This document shows positions 32,288-43,526 of a stretch of 64,000 nucleotides of DNA, in pieces (the first letter of the stretch is position 1; every line of letters starts with the position of its first letter). The notes under the pieces were generated by a model. The model searched no databases, was not told the DNA's origin, and saw only the letters and a list, made by a program, of their open reading frames with translations. The stretch covers positions 675,001 through 739,000 of the forward strand of contig CAJNDS010002001.1 of NCBI GenBank assembly GCA_905221605.1, given 5' to 3'. This DNA comes from Symbiodinium natans (lineage: Eukaryota > Sar > Dinophyceae > Suessiales > Symbiodiniaceae). The position numbers were made by a program, and so were the translations under genes.

Positions 32288-34415
32288 TCATTGCTCCCCA
32301 CAACCCAACTCAAGTGCCTTGGCTGCGCTGTCACGTTGCGGGGGATATCGTCGAAGCATAGCGTGAACCAGGCGTCGTGCCTGCGTGGCCGCGAGATTGG
32401 TTCGTGACCCGCTCAGCTCCTTCAGCATCTCTCTTTGCACAGCAACCGCGCCTGGCTTGGAAACCACGGTGGGAAGCCGTAGTCAACCTTTCGAGGGATT
32501 CCAATGACGAGGGATACCCTAGCTGGGGGCTTCTTATAGCACGTGCTATAACCCTAAACCCTAAACCCTTTTAAACCCTAAACCCTATAGACCATCTAGA
32601 TATATGTATGTAGTGCTTTATAAGTGCTCAGGGAAATGCACTTTTCAAGACCATGCAAGCAGGCATGCTGTGAACATGACTGTCTTGGTAGCCCGGTAGC
32701 CATATTATCATAAGGGTACCTTTTTGGGCTTGGTTACTTTGAAAAGGTAACCTAGAACCCCAAAAAGGGCAAAGGACACAGTACCACTGGGCTGCCAAGC
32801 TATTATCATTGGTACTGATATCTTTATTCAATCTCCGCCTTGTGGACCCTGCTCCGGAATTGCACCGTGAAGGTGCTTTCACCTCGCCGTAGCTCAGGGT
32901 CACGGCGTAAAATGATGTAATGCCACTGCTCGCCTAACCATAAAAACCTTTAACCTTAATTATAAACCTAGGCCCTCAACCCTAAATGTCAGTTTGGACA
33001 AGCTGCCGGGCCGGACGAAGGGTGTGAAGCCGGAGAGGAACTGGCACAAAAGCGATGCGTGGCACGGCAAAACACGAGTATGCTTGTTATGACGTGGATT
33101 GTTCTTAGTACTATTTACCATTTACTACTACGATTGCTACCAAAAATGTCCTCGTTGTTGCTGTTGTTATGGGTTTTCATTTTGCTGTGACCATGATCTG
33201 ATGCTATACGATATGACTGCAGTTTGTAAAGTACCGGGTAATCTGCGATGTTGGGGCTTTTGAGGTTCAAGGCGCAGGTCCTTCGATGACTTCCTTCCGG
33301 CCTTTGCAGCGATAAAGTACAACTTGCATTGCGCCACTTTGAGTCGCCAAAAGGTTTAGGGATCAGGGTGTAGGGTGGGTTGGGTGTTCAGCTCCTTGGC
33401 CCCAAGCTTGCTATTCAACCCTCTCCCCCGGCTATAACCGTCATCTGTTAGCTGTATAGGGCGCCATCTTCAGAGCTGCGGCACTGTCGCCAAACTTGCC
33501 TTACTAAACCATGAACTCCCGCAGATGCACTGTTGCGCCCCTCAAATTATCCCAAACTCTCAGCCCAACTTGGCCCATGCCACCATATTGAACACGAACC
33601 TGCCGAAAACATTGTTGACATCCGGTGGGAGCTCGCACCTCATAAAGTGTGATGCCCAGGCTCCATATGTCAGCCGCGGCGCCGTGCCCTTCTCCAAACA
33701 TCACCTTTCACGGATTTTGGGGGGTTTCAGGGTATTGGGATGTGTTTCTGGAGCGAATATATTCAATACCTTCCATATGAAAATTGAAAGTATAGTAAGT
33801 TTTGGCAAATTTTCCGGCAGTTTGGTCACCCTCAAAGACGTTCGAAACTAGCCTCGCCTATTGTTGAGGCCAGTCGGAGCCGGGTGCGACTCAAAGAGTA
33901 TATTCTTATAACATCATATTATCTTATCATATTATGACACTTGTAATATTAGCGTTCCCCTTGTCAAGGCGCCTCTGGGGCCATGTAGTCGAAGGTACCA
34001 CAGGTGGTCCTCAAAGAAGGCCGCATGCTCTTAGGGTTCAGGGTTTAGGGTTTAGGTTTGCAAGATGACACGTCTTTGAGTGGAGCCTTCGAGGGCCCTT
34101 GTGCAGCTCGGCGCACCATCCGAAGTCGCATATCTGGCAGATCACGAATCACAAGAGGCCCATGCCAACAGCAGCGAGAGTAACTTTTGCTGAATAAGGC
34201 TGTGCCTTCGGGTATTCCCCCGCCATCAAAATGTTGTCGGGCTTCAAGTCGCGACGCACGCAACCTTGGCAATGCTTAGCAACTTAGCATGACGCAGAGC
34301 TGCACTTTGTCTCGGCTATTAAGACGGCAGCCGTTCTGGTGAAGGAAAGCGACGCCGCAGACGACCTGGCCAAGAAACGCACGATGGACGGCAGCAATAC
34401 TATCAACACAGAGTC
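32288..34415 (-). CDS. DFGW (Aurora-like) protein kinase, dispersed exons
   Basis: Minus-strand fragments appear in kinase order: helix E at 34327-34415 (VVCGVAFLHQNGC), the catalytic loop at about 34228-34262 (RRDLKPDNIL), the activation-loop start at 34060-34133 (ICDFGWCAELHKG, preceded by a CTGCCAG acceptor), subdomain VIII at about 33969-34012 (TTCGTFDYMAPEA), subdomain IX at about 33634-33704 (AAADIWSLGITLYEV) and a likely subdomain XI with stop at 32288-32490 (ARRLVHAMLRRYPPQRDSAA). Ser/Thr kinases transfer phosphate from ATP. DFGW followed by a TTxCGTxxYxxPE pattern is typical of the Aurora branch. The catalytic loop reads R-R-D instead of H-R-D; the histidine could come from the preceding exon or be lost. 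The N-lobe (glycine loop, VAIK lysine) and subdomain X were not located. Exon borders are approximate, and a pseudogene is possible. Confidence 0.7.
32991..33092 (+). CDS. Coding-like island opposite the kinase intron
   Basis: Plus-strand open stretch SLDKLPGRTKGVKPERNWHK then SDAWHGKTR. It lies in what would be a kinase intron on the other strand, so either one call is wrong or it is a nested/older exon. Not recognised. Confidence 0.25.
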   Translation, partial: SLDKLPGRTKGVKPERNWHKSDAWHGKTRVCLL

Positions 34416-36395
34416 CGTAAATGTCACTGCGTGTCTCCTACCTCAACCGCTATCTGGGTGTATTTGCTTATTGTGCGCTTGTTTTGTTCATGGGCGCGCC
34501 TTCGCATACTGTGCGGCTGTTTTGCGTATTGGTGCGTCTTTGCTTACTAATATATGCGCGGTTGCTTTGCTTGTGCATCTTCGCTTACTCTGCGATTGTT
34601 GGAAACATGCGTTTATAGAGATCGCGGTCTAGACTTCAAGACTATCCAAAACACGTGATCAGGATAAAAATGCTTGAGCAGCATGTCATCAGGTGTACCT
34701 GTTTACTGCACCAAGATGCCCCAAGGAAGATGTACGAACATGCACTCACACAAACGGGTGTGAGTTTTCTCATTGTTTTCCTACCCCGTTTGTATAGGCC
34801 GAGGTCATGTCTTATACTTTAGGCACCCTTAGGAGGTCCCTATTAACATTTCTGACTCTGCAGGCGCCTTGAACCAAAGCCGAAGAAAAGTAGGCTACAG
34901 AGTAGGGCCACTTCATCCCAGACCCTAGTAGTGGTCAAACCCAAAACCCAAAACCCTAAACCCACAGAGGTTTTAGGGTGACAGTTGGCCGTCCAGCAGT
35001 CTCGCAGTCTGTGCCTCCAGCACTGGCGCTTTAAACTCCGCTCAGGGTTTAGTTAGGTTTTAAATTTAGAGGTAAGCCATGTGGGTTTAGGTTTTAGGGT
35101 TTAGGGTGCTCCCCTACAGCCTGCATGACTTCGAGGTCATGAAACGACCACCCCCTCGAGGGGGGGGGGAGTCCTCCCCCCCCTCCCCCCCAAAAAAAAT
35201 AGGTACCCGTACCTTTTTCGTTTTTTTCACGTTGGAGGGGGGGGGACCACTCTGACATGAGCACATGTCCTGAAGATGCATGCACTACAAAACGATTTTA
35301 AAGGAGGATACTCTCACCGTGTTCGGGGTCTCTCCGCAACCTGACCCTTCATAATGGCGGGGCTGGATGGGTTTCCGCAGTAAAGCAAAAAATCTGAAAT
35401 ATGTACTTGCTGGAGGGGGGACTCCACTCTTTTGCTTATGAAACCCAATGAAAACCGCCCTAAACCCCCCTCCAGTACCTATTTCTCTGTCTTTCCGCAA
35501 CCTGACCTGACCCCTTATTTAGGTGGGACTGTGGGTTTCCCAGCAAAGCAAAGCATCTGAAATAGGTACCTGCTGGGGGGGGGACTCCACTCTTCTGCTT
35601 ATGAAACCTAATGAAAACCGCCCTAAACCCCGCTCTCCAGTACCTATTTTCGGTCTTTCCGCAACCTGAGCTGATCCGTCACTTCTTATGAAACCTAGTA
35701 GGAGCCGCCCGAACCCCTGCCCCTGCCTCGCAATGCCTATTTTAAGTGCCCCGTACTGGGCCTGTAATGTAAGCATCTTGTAAAATGCAAAATGCAGTTT
35801 GGCCTCGAGTGCACATCTGACTGCCCAACCAACTCCCAGTACCTATTTCTTGCCCCCCCCCCACTCTGACAAAACTCCCCCAGTACCATTACGAGGCGGT
35901 GGCCCTGTCATGAACCAACTGCTGAGTGCCCACGTCACGCCAATTACGTAACCGCACGAAGCGAAGGCCGCGATCTGTATCTCGAGGTCACCGCTGCTCT
36001 CCGTGATCCAGGTCGGGTGGAGGGGCTGGAGGGGCTGGAGCTGGAGGGGCTGCGACCTGGAGGGGCGGAGGGCTGGAGGGGCTGGAGGGGCTGGAGGTGG
36101 AGGGAGGGGTGGGGGTTTGGCATTTGAACCGAACCGAACCGAACCGCGCAAACTGCAGCAAACCGCTTGAACCGGAACCGTTCCAGAGTATGTACCCCAA
36201 AACCGAAACGAACCTACACGAACCGTGGCCTTACTGATTACAGCAAAATGAATCCTATGCATCCCACTGTGTGCAGCTATGCCGTCCGTCGCGCCCTCAG
36301 CCTTTTTTGCGCTTCCGGGGTCTGTCGAGGGGGGGGGGGGGTGAGCAGAAAAATGAAAGTTGGACCTTTAGGGTCAATGTGACCATTGCCTTGTT
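34416..36395. other. Unique and low-complexity stretch, no assigned gene
   Basis: One minus-strand open island at about 34985-35035 reads EFKAPVLEAQTARLLDGQL. Between 35285 and 35760 there are two to three diverged copies of a segment with CTTATGAAACC and AAAACCGCCCTAAACCCC. A GGCTGGAGG block occupies 36012-36110, followed by CCGAACCGAA units. Confidence 0.4.
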
Positions 36396-37453
36396 TGTTG
36401 GAAACGAGGTTAGATAGTTTAGACAGTTTAGATAGTTTAGATAGATTAGATAGTTCAGGAAGCCCCTGAACTATCTAAACTATCTAAACTATCTAACCTC
36501 TTTCCGGGGAGGCCCCCAGGAGGTTTGAAACTTTCTAAACTATCTAAACTATCTAAACCATCTAACCTCGGTTTTGGGAAAAAAGGACGTTAGATAGTTT
36601 AGATAGTTTAGATAGTTTAGGTAGTTTAGACGAGCCCCTAAACTATCTAAACTATCTAACCTCGATTTTGGGAAAAAAGAAGGTTAGATAGTTTAGATAC
36701 TTTAGAAAGTTTTAATTCCCTCTGGGTCGACCCCGGCCAGGGTTTGATAGTGTAGATAGTTTAGATAGTTCAGGAAGCCCCTGAACTATCTAAACTATCT
36801 AAACTATCTAACTTCTTGCCGGGGAGGCCCCCAGGAGGTTTGAAACTTTAAAACTATCTAAACTATCTAAACTATCTAACCTCGATTTTGGGAAAAAAGG
36901 AGGTTAGATAGTTTAGATAGTTTAGATAGTTTAGACGAGCCCCTAAACTACCTAAACTATCTAACCTCGACTTTGGGAAAAAGAAGGTTAGATAGTTTAG
37001 ATAGTTTAGATAGTTTGGAAAGTTTTAATTCCCTCTGGGTCGACCCCAGCCAGAGGTTAGATAGTTTAGATAGTTCAGGAAGCCCCTGAACTATCTAAAC
37101 TATCTAAACTATCTAACCTCTTGCCGGGGGGGGCCCCCAGGAGGTTTGAAACTTTCTAAACTATCTAAACTATCTAAACTATCTAACCTCGATTTTGGGA
37201 AAACAGGAGGTTAGATAGTTTAGATAGTTTAGACGAGCCCCTAAACTATCTAAACTATCTAACCTCGATTTTGGGAAAAAAGAAGGTTGGATAGTTTAGA
37301 TAGTTTAGAAAGTTTAGAAAGTTTAGAAAGTTTTAATTCCCTCTGGGTCGACCCCAGCCAGAGGTTAGATAGTTTAGATAGTTTAGATAGTTCAGGAAGC
37401 CCCTGAACTATCTAAACCATCTAAACTATCTAACCTCTTTCCGCAGAGGCCCC
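36396..37453. repeat. Palindromic satellite of TTAGATAGTTTAGATAG hairpins
   Basis: About three and a half copies of a unit of roughly 310-340 bp. Each unit holds several stems: GTTAGATAGTTTAGATAG facing CTATCTAAACTATCTAAC, with loops such as AGGAAGCCCCT, GACGAGCCCC and CGATTTTGGGAAAAAAGG. Invariant spacers include GGAGGCCCCCAGGAGGTTTG and CCCTCTGGGTCGACCCC. It is non-coding. Confidence 0.9.
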
Positions 37454-37458
37454 CAGAC

Positions 37459-38529
37459 TTGTCATTTTGGGAGCTCAGTTTTCCAAACATTTAAAGGGGA
37501 CGCTGCTTGCGATTTGTCATTTAGTGAGTTCAGTTTTTCAAACATTTAAGGGGGGCACTGCTTGCGATGTGTCATTTTGGGAGCTTAGATTTCCAAACAT
37601 TTAAGGAGGACACTGCTTGCGATTTGTCATTTTGGGAGTTCAGTTTTCAAACAATTAAGGGAGACACTGCTTGCGATTTGTCATTTTGGGAGCTCAGTTT
37701 TTCAAACAATTAAGGGGGACACTGCTTGCGATTTGTCATTTTGGGGGCTCAGTTTTTCAAACATTTAAGGGGGACACTGCTTGCGATTTGTCATTTTGTG
37801 AGTTCAGTTTTTCAAACATTTAAGGGGGACACTGCTTGCGATTTGTCATTTTGGGAGCTTAGTTTTTCAAACAATTAAGGGGGGCACTGCTTGCGATTTA
37901 TCATTTTGGGAGTTCAGTTTTAAACAACTGAGGGGGACACTGCTTGCGATTTGTCATTTTGGGAGCTCAGTTTTCCAAACATTTATAGGGAACACTGCTT
38001 GCGATTTGTCATTTAGTGAGTTCAGTTTTTCAAACATTTAAGAGGGACACTGCTTGCGATGTGTCATTTTGGGAGCTTAGTTTTCCAAACATTTAAGGGG
38101 GACACTGCTTGCGATTTGTCATTTTGGGAGTTCAGTTTTTCAAACAATTAAGGGGGACACTGCTTGCGATTTGTCATTTTGGGAGCTCAGTTTTTCAAAC
38201 ACTTGAGGGGGACACTGCTTGCGATTTGTCATTTTGAGAGCTCAGTTTTTCAAACACTTAAGGGGGGCTCTGCTTGCGATGTGTCATTTTGTGAGTTCAG
38301 TTTTCAAACAATTAAGGGAGACACTGCTTGCGATTTGTCATTTTGGGAGCTCAGTTTTTCAAACAATTAAGGGGGACACTGCTTGCGATTTGTCATTTTG
38401 GGGGCTCAGTTTTTCAAACATTTAAGGGGGACACTGCTTGCGATTTGTCATTTTGTGAGTTCAGTTTTTCAAACACTTGAGGGGGACACTGCTTGCGATT
38501 TGTCATTTTGAGAGCTCAGTTTTCCAAAC
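37459..38529. repeat. 57-bp satellite (about 19 copies)
   Basis: The unit is CACTGCTTGCGATTTGTCAT then TTTGGGAGCTCAGTTTTTCA and AACATTTAAGGGGGA. Copies differ by substitutions, and sub-blocks of three to four units repeat as higher-order groups. The 57-bp period is divisible by three, so long frames appear by chance and were not called as genes. Confidence 0.9.
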
Positions 38530-38599
38530 AATATCAGCTTTTCTTAGAGTCTTGTCTATGAAATTGTATAGTAATTTTGAACTTTCTTAATTACTTTCA

Positions 38600-38880
38600 A
38601 AAAAGGGCGGTTCAACAGTACCACATTTACTTATCGGCCGCGTGGCCTGGCTTAAGCCTGACGTGAAAAACCCAGCCGCCCTGAGGCGAGCCGGGTTCTG
38701 GCATCGACAACTCAGTCGGCCACCCTTAGGCGTGCCGCGACAACCCGGCCGCCCTCAAGCGAGCCGGGTTCTGGCATCGACAACTCAGTCGCGGCCGCCC
38801 TTAGGCGTGCCGCGACAACCCGGCCGCCCTCAGGCGAGCCGGGTTCAGTCGAGCCGGGTTCAGTCGAGCCGGCCCTCAGG
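38600..38880. repeat. GCGAGCCGGGTT/GGGCGGTTCAACAGTACC satellite block 1
   Basis: It begins with AGGGCGGTTCAACAGTACC and then three GC-rich units (CGCCCTCAAGCGAGCCGGGT, TCTGGCATCGACAACTCAGT). The same two motifs reappear together at 61260-61455 and 62668-63250, in inverted and direct orientation, so this is a dispersed satellite family. Confidence 0.75.
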
Positions 38881-40525
38881 ATGCAGAGTTTTTTTCTAGG
38901 GGTAACTCTCGCAATTTTTTTGGCAAGCCCGGCGTTGTGCTTGAAATCCTAAACCCTGAAGCTCAGCATGTCATGCAAATCTTTAATCGCTGCGCGCGGG
39001 ATCGCAGTGGCATTTGGGCGTGATTCTAAGCCCCCGCCTGTTCGTGTTTACTTGGGCCGGCCACACGTCTGTTGCCTTATTCGTGCAACAGTGGCGTTAA
39101 AAACCAGTCTGGCGCAAGGGGGCGCAAGGGCGAGCGCAAGTCCTAAGACCCCAAACTTTAAAATCATGCCGTCTGATAGAGCTATACTCAGGCTCTCAAC
39201 TCTTCAAGCTTTAGAGTAGTCTATTACAAACGCTCCAGCAATCACTCTGGATAGCCGAGCACGAGTACATAGTACAATAACCCAGAAAACCTTGTCGGTA
39301 CTACGTTTTGTAGTTGGCATGTTTGCCGGCTTGGCCAAACACTAGCATGGTGCAAGGGGGGAGGCACAAGGGATCCCTACGGCCTTAGGCTTGGCGCAAG
39401 AATTTAGAACAACGCCCATTTGCAGGAGGTCGTTTCGCTTGCGCAAGTTGAACGGTAGCTGCACGGCACGGCGTAAGATTTAGGCGGAAGGTCGCCTCAG
39501 CCGCTACCTGCCAAGCAGCCACACGGCAAGTTTTTTGTAGTTCTGAGTCAGCCGAGCATGCCTACGCGCGTGGCCTGGAATGGCAAGAGGCCTGTGTTGG
39601 TGCTGACATGTAAAGAGAAACATCAACAAAACCTCCATGAAAGGCGAGCGGGCAGAAGTGGTCGAGAGCGGCAGAGGATGTCCGCTTCCAGTACTGTGTG
39701 TGTCTCAGACCAGGAATGCATCTCATACTATACATGTTTGAGACGTATGGAAGAAAAACATTTCAAGTTTTTGTTGTAACAACCAGAGGCGCCTGCGGTG
39801 GACGTGACCTGGCTTCCGAAAGCGAAAGAGCTGTGGTTTCAAGTTCTTGTTGTAACATCCAGAGGCGCCTCCGGTGGACGTGACCTGGCTTCCGAAAGCG
39901 GAAGAGCTTTGGTCCACGTTCCGCGTTGCTCTCTTGGCACTTCTACAAGCGTGGCACAGCCGACTTGGCTAAGTGGGCCAAGCTGCTTAGCAGCACAGAG
40001 AAATCTTATTCTTCTCATAAAAACATCTATTTTGGAATAAATGAAAAAGACAGGACCCTGCAATGCCAGCGGACCACCACGGAGCAGCAACAGTTCTTGT
40101 TGGACATGATCAAGGCAACGCCTGCAGTTCATCAAAGTTTTTGTATCTGCACTCAGTGCGCCAGGCCAGGTTGCTATTTGGTTACTTGAATTGATACGCC
40201 GCTCCTTAGACCTGAAACTCTCAAGACCCCCAAGCAATGGTATCGCACACGACCCCCCCCTAAACCCCCCCCCCCCCTCCAACTGTTTTGGGGTTTAGGT
40301 CTCAAGGACATCAAGCCCAAAACTTTGGAGCATCAGGCTTTCTAAAACCTAGAGGAAAACATAGGAAGAACCCGTCCCGCTTCTCTGAAGGCTCTTCACA
40401 ACCCTTCCCTGTAGACCTGCCTTGCCCAACAGCATCTAGCAGCATAGCCTTGTCTCCAGTGGCCTGCACACATGGCTGGGGGCGCACGCTGCAGGCCTAT
40501 ATGGCTCACGATCCCGCCATGGGCT
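38881..40525. other. Unique stretch with a 73-bp tandem duplication
   Basis: CAAGTTCTTGTTGTAACATC then CAGAGGCGCC is duplicated at 39766-39911. Plus-strand open segments at 39558-39779 (RVAWNGKRPVLVLTCKEKHQ...) and 40026-40189 (NEKDRTLQCQRTTTEQQQF...) look weakly protein-like. The first slightly resembles DDE transposases of the piggyBac type, but not enough to name. Confidence 0.35.
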
Positions 40526-40529
40526 TTCG

Positions 40530-41130
40530 GCATCCCAGAACGCCCTTGAACGGAACCAGCTGCTCAAAACCACCACGATGCGAGGCCTGCCCAGAGAGCT
40601 GCTGGACTCAGGACTCACACTTGGTCACTCACACTTGCACAAAGGGCTGGAAGGGTCGAGGGCCTACACCCTAAACCCTAGCATCCCAGAAAGCGCCTGA
40701 GCATCCTCCAATGGAACCAGCTGCGCCTCGCTGCCACGCTGCGAGGCCTGCCCAGAGAGCTGTAGGGGTCACTCGCTGACACTCCGTCACTGACTCTTGC
40801 ACAAAGGGCGGGAGGGTTCCAGACATCTCCGTCCGAAGTCCGAAGAGCCTACACCCTGAACCCTAGCATCCCAGACGATGCCTGAGCATCCTCCAATGGA
40901 ACCAGCTGCTCGTCGCCACGCTGCGAGGCCTGCCCAGAGAGGTCTCTAGGCTTGAATCCCTCACACTTGGTCACTCGCTCTCGCGCAATGCGTTGGCAAG
41001 TTCGAGGTCAAAGACATCATAAGACATCCCTGTCCGAATCCCGAAGAGCCTGCGCCCTAAACCCTAGCATCCCAAACAGTGCCTCCGCATCCTGCAATGG
41101 AACTGGCTCCTGGTCGCCCTGCCCAGAGCA
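40530..41130 (+). repeat. Four tandem copies of an exon-like segment
   Basis: Copies begin near 40530, 40681, 40867 and 41065 (spacing 151-198 bp). Each starts AGCATCCCAGA, preceded in copies 2-4 by CCCT(A/G)AACCCT, and contains an open frame of the form LQWNQLLVATLRGLPREL. The frame is kept in the copies while the spacers drift, which fits duplication of an exon with its intron. The protein is not recognised. Confidence 0.55.
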
Positions 41131-42440
41131 CTTCAGGCTTTAATCGCTCCGACTTACAGGTCCCAAGAGTCCAAGCCCCAGAAAGTGCTACCAAAATCAG
41201 TCCCCAGCTTCATCAGCAGAAGTCTAGAGGACGGACTTGAAGGGGTAGATAAGGGCAGACATCACAACCAAAACCCACAAAACAAAGCACATCTCCCGCC
41301 CTCGCCCTGTCCCCAACCTCAAGCTTGGGTTTGGCGTGCGTCCCAGGCACCCCTGAAGGACAAGGAATGAGCAGCTCGCAATGACACCACACACACATGT
41401 CACTTGCAACATATGTCTTTTCGAGCAAAATGTCTTTGACATTCTTTGACACTGAAAGCCAGCCAGGATCGGGCAGGACTAGTCACCCTCAAGCTATTCG
41501 AACTTTGTGGTGTTTTCAGGAACGAACCTACACATCGTGGCTCCTTGCCCAGTCCCCAGTCCATCCTAAAAGTTTCGACGCTCTCTACAGACATGTCGCG
41601 AGGACACATTGCACCGTTCGTTTTTACCGGTGCAACAATTCAAGCCGGCACTACGGAAGCAAGTAAAGTTGCCGGCCACAAAAATCACTCCTTTCTACCG
41701 GTCTACATGTGGATTGAAATGTCCAGCATGTCACTTTCAATCCAGTAATAGCCCATACCATGACGTCTCCGATCGACATCCATTCCAGGCGGCAGATCAC
41801 TCATTCCTTTGCAACTGACCCCAAGGCCCTAAGTCAGTAGCATGCCCAGCATCATCACAACCATCCAAGCCAGCTGCTGCAAATGTCAACAAGCGCGCGG
41901 TCATCTGCCATGACCCATTCCGGCAAGCAGCATTGCTTGCCTCAGCTTTGGCCAGCAGGGCATAGCACCCCAGTGTACGGAGCACAGGACATCTTGCAAG
42001 CCCAAGTGGCATCATACACCCATCATGAGAAGGTGCCAGATCAGTCCAGCTCCTGGCAGCAACAGACGACTCACAGCTAGGAGAAGAGGAGGAGAAGGGG
42101 AGAGGAGGGGGGGGCAGGGGGGGGAGGGAGTCTGCACACAGGGAACCGGAACGAGGCAAACCCTAAACCCTAAACCCTCAACCCTCAACCCTAAACCTTA
42201 GCCTAAACCTTAACCCTAAAACAAAAACTAAACCCTAAGAGAGTCTGCACACAGGGAACCGGAACGAGGCAGCTGTAGGGTTTAGGGTACCCTAAGCCCT
42301 AAACCCTCAACCCTCAACCCTAAACCTTACCCTAAATCTTAACCCTAAACCCTAAACCCTAAACCCTGATCCATCGTGAGACAACCGAAGGGTTCAGGGT
42401 TTAGGGCTTAGGGTTAATGGTTGGGTTTCTGTTCAGGGTT
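41131..42440. other. No gene recognised
   Basis: Overlapping open frames on both strands (41446-41748 plus; 41797-42159 minus) give no recognisable product. A short duplication, GAGTCTGCACACAGGGAACC, occurs at 42127 and 42240 within CCCTAAA-type sequence. Confidence 0.4.
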
Positions 42441-42449
42441 TAGGTTTAC

Positions 42450-42790
42450 AATCCAGGGCCTCTGGATCGTGGAGATCGTGATCGGCAGTTGCGTCACCAT
42501 CGCCAGCTTGTCGGTCCTGGAACGCACAACATCACACAATCACACAACAGGTGCCAGGAAGCAAAGGCACAGCACCATGTGGCACCCCGCAAAACAAAGG
42601 GCCTGTGGATCTTGATCGGCAGTTTCGTCACCATCGCAAGCTTGTGAGTCCTCACATGGAACACACAACATCTCACAACAGGTGCCAGGAATCAAAGGCA
42701 CAGCACTATGTGGCACCCCGCAAAACAAAGGGCCTGTGGATCGTCGGCTCCCTCATCACCGTCTACCTTGCGTTCGCCAAAACTCAGCCC
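42450..42790 (+). repeat. Three tandem copies of a hydrophobic exon-like segment
   Basis: Copies start near 42460, 42599 and 42730. They read GLWIVEIVIGSCVTIASLS, KGLWILIGSFVTIASL and KGLWIVGSLITVYLAFAKTQ, each a possible membrane helix. The preceding spacer (AACAGGTGCCAGGAA, then GGCACAGCACCATGTGGCAC) ends CAAAG| before copies 2 and 3, a plausible acceptor. This looks like an exon amplified together with its intron. Family unknown. Confidence 0.55.
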
Positions 42791-42836
42791 GATAATCGAA
42801 TGGCTATGATGTCAGGTCCAGCGACATGACACAACA

Positions 42837-42935
42837 ATGAAGCCAGTATATCATGCACAGGAAGGATTCGCCGTCGAACCACCACCAGATCTCGCCGCCG
42901 TTCTGGCCATGATACAAAACGATGACATGGAATGA
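42837..42935 (+). CDS. Small ORF or exon
   Basis: Complete frame MKPVYHAQEGFAVEPPPDLA then AVLAMIQNDDME and TGA. Same strand as the hydrophobic repeats just upstream and possibly their last exon (the ATG would then be internal). Balanced composition suggests real protein; not recognised. Confidence 0.45.
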   Translation: MKPVYHAQEGFAVEPPPDLAAVLAMIQNDDME

Positions 42936-43237
42936 AGCATGACAAAACGTCACCTAAATGTCAAACCAATCCTCTGGTCGTTGCCAGTCAAGGCAGTACC
43001 AATCGTCCTGAAGGTCCTGGAGGCACTCAACATGTATCACAAATATCACAAATCCATTGCAACCGCAGCCAGTCCTGAAACCACCAGCATACCCCATCCC
43101 AGCACCACCAACCTCCTTCGGCCGCCTGCCACCAACGCCAACGTAAGCCGTCGAAACACCACCGGTCGAAGTGCTCTGGGTCTTCCTGATCAGGGCACCC
43201 CCCCAGACATTGGGACCAAAAAAAAAAACTCCGTACC

Positions 43238-43306
43238 TCCACATCCATCTCAGCCATCTTCTCCGACGCATACTGCTCGCAGAAGTCCAGGAGAAACTTA
43301 GTCCTC
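43238..43306 (-). CDS. Coding-like exon
   Basis: TKFLLDFCEQYASEKMAEMD then VE, followed by GTACGG, a donor-like site, and preceded by GCCTGCAG-type acceptor sequence. Probably the exon after the acidic exon at 43353-43526 on the same strand. Confidence 0.45.
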
Positions 43307-43352
43307 CTGCAGGCACGAAACTAGATATATCCAGATACGCCAGACTGCTGGG

Positions 43353-43526
43353 TCATGCTTGTGCATTGTTTTCCATCCAGAAGTGCACGAATGGGTCCTC
43401 CTCCATCTCCTCCCGCATGTACTTCACATCCCAGTCCTCCACGGTTGGCGACTCATCCTGCCATGGGTCGTCATAGTCGTCGCCCACGGCCATCTCGTCC
43501 GCGTCTTGACACCAAGTCTCAGACAT
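43353..43526 (-). CDS. Acidic protein exon (unidentified)
   Basis: Frame starting MSETWCQDADEMAVGDDYDD and continuing PWQDESPTVEDWDVKYMREE to DPFVHFWMENNAQA and a stop. It is strongly acidic (about one residue in three Asp or Glu), with several Trp. The upstream frame is also charged. It may be spliced before its stop to the exon at 43238-43306. The family is not recognised. Confidence 0.5.
   Translation of the reverse strand: MSETWCQDADEMAVGDDYDDPWQDESPTVEDWDVKYMREEMEEDPFVHFWMENNAQA

Noticed and set aside
37459-38529. ORFs with CDLSFW-type repeats
   Set aside because: They follow the 57-bp satellite, whose period is a multiple of three.
36396-38529. CRISPR array
   Set aside because: The repeats are contiguous satellites without unique spacers, in a eukaryotic context.
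39558-40189. piggyBac-like transposase
   Set aside because: Only a short WNGKRPVLVL-like resemblance; no catalytic aspartates or flanking TTAA repeats could be placed.
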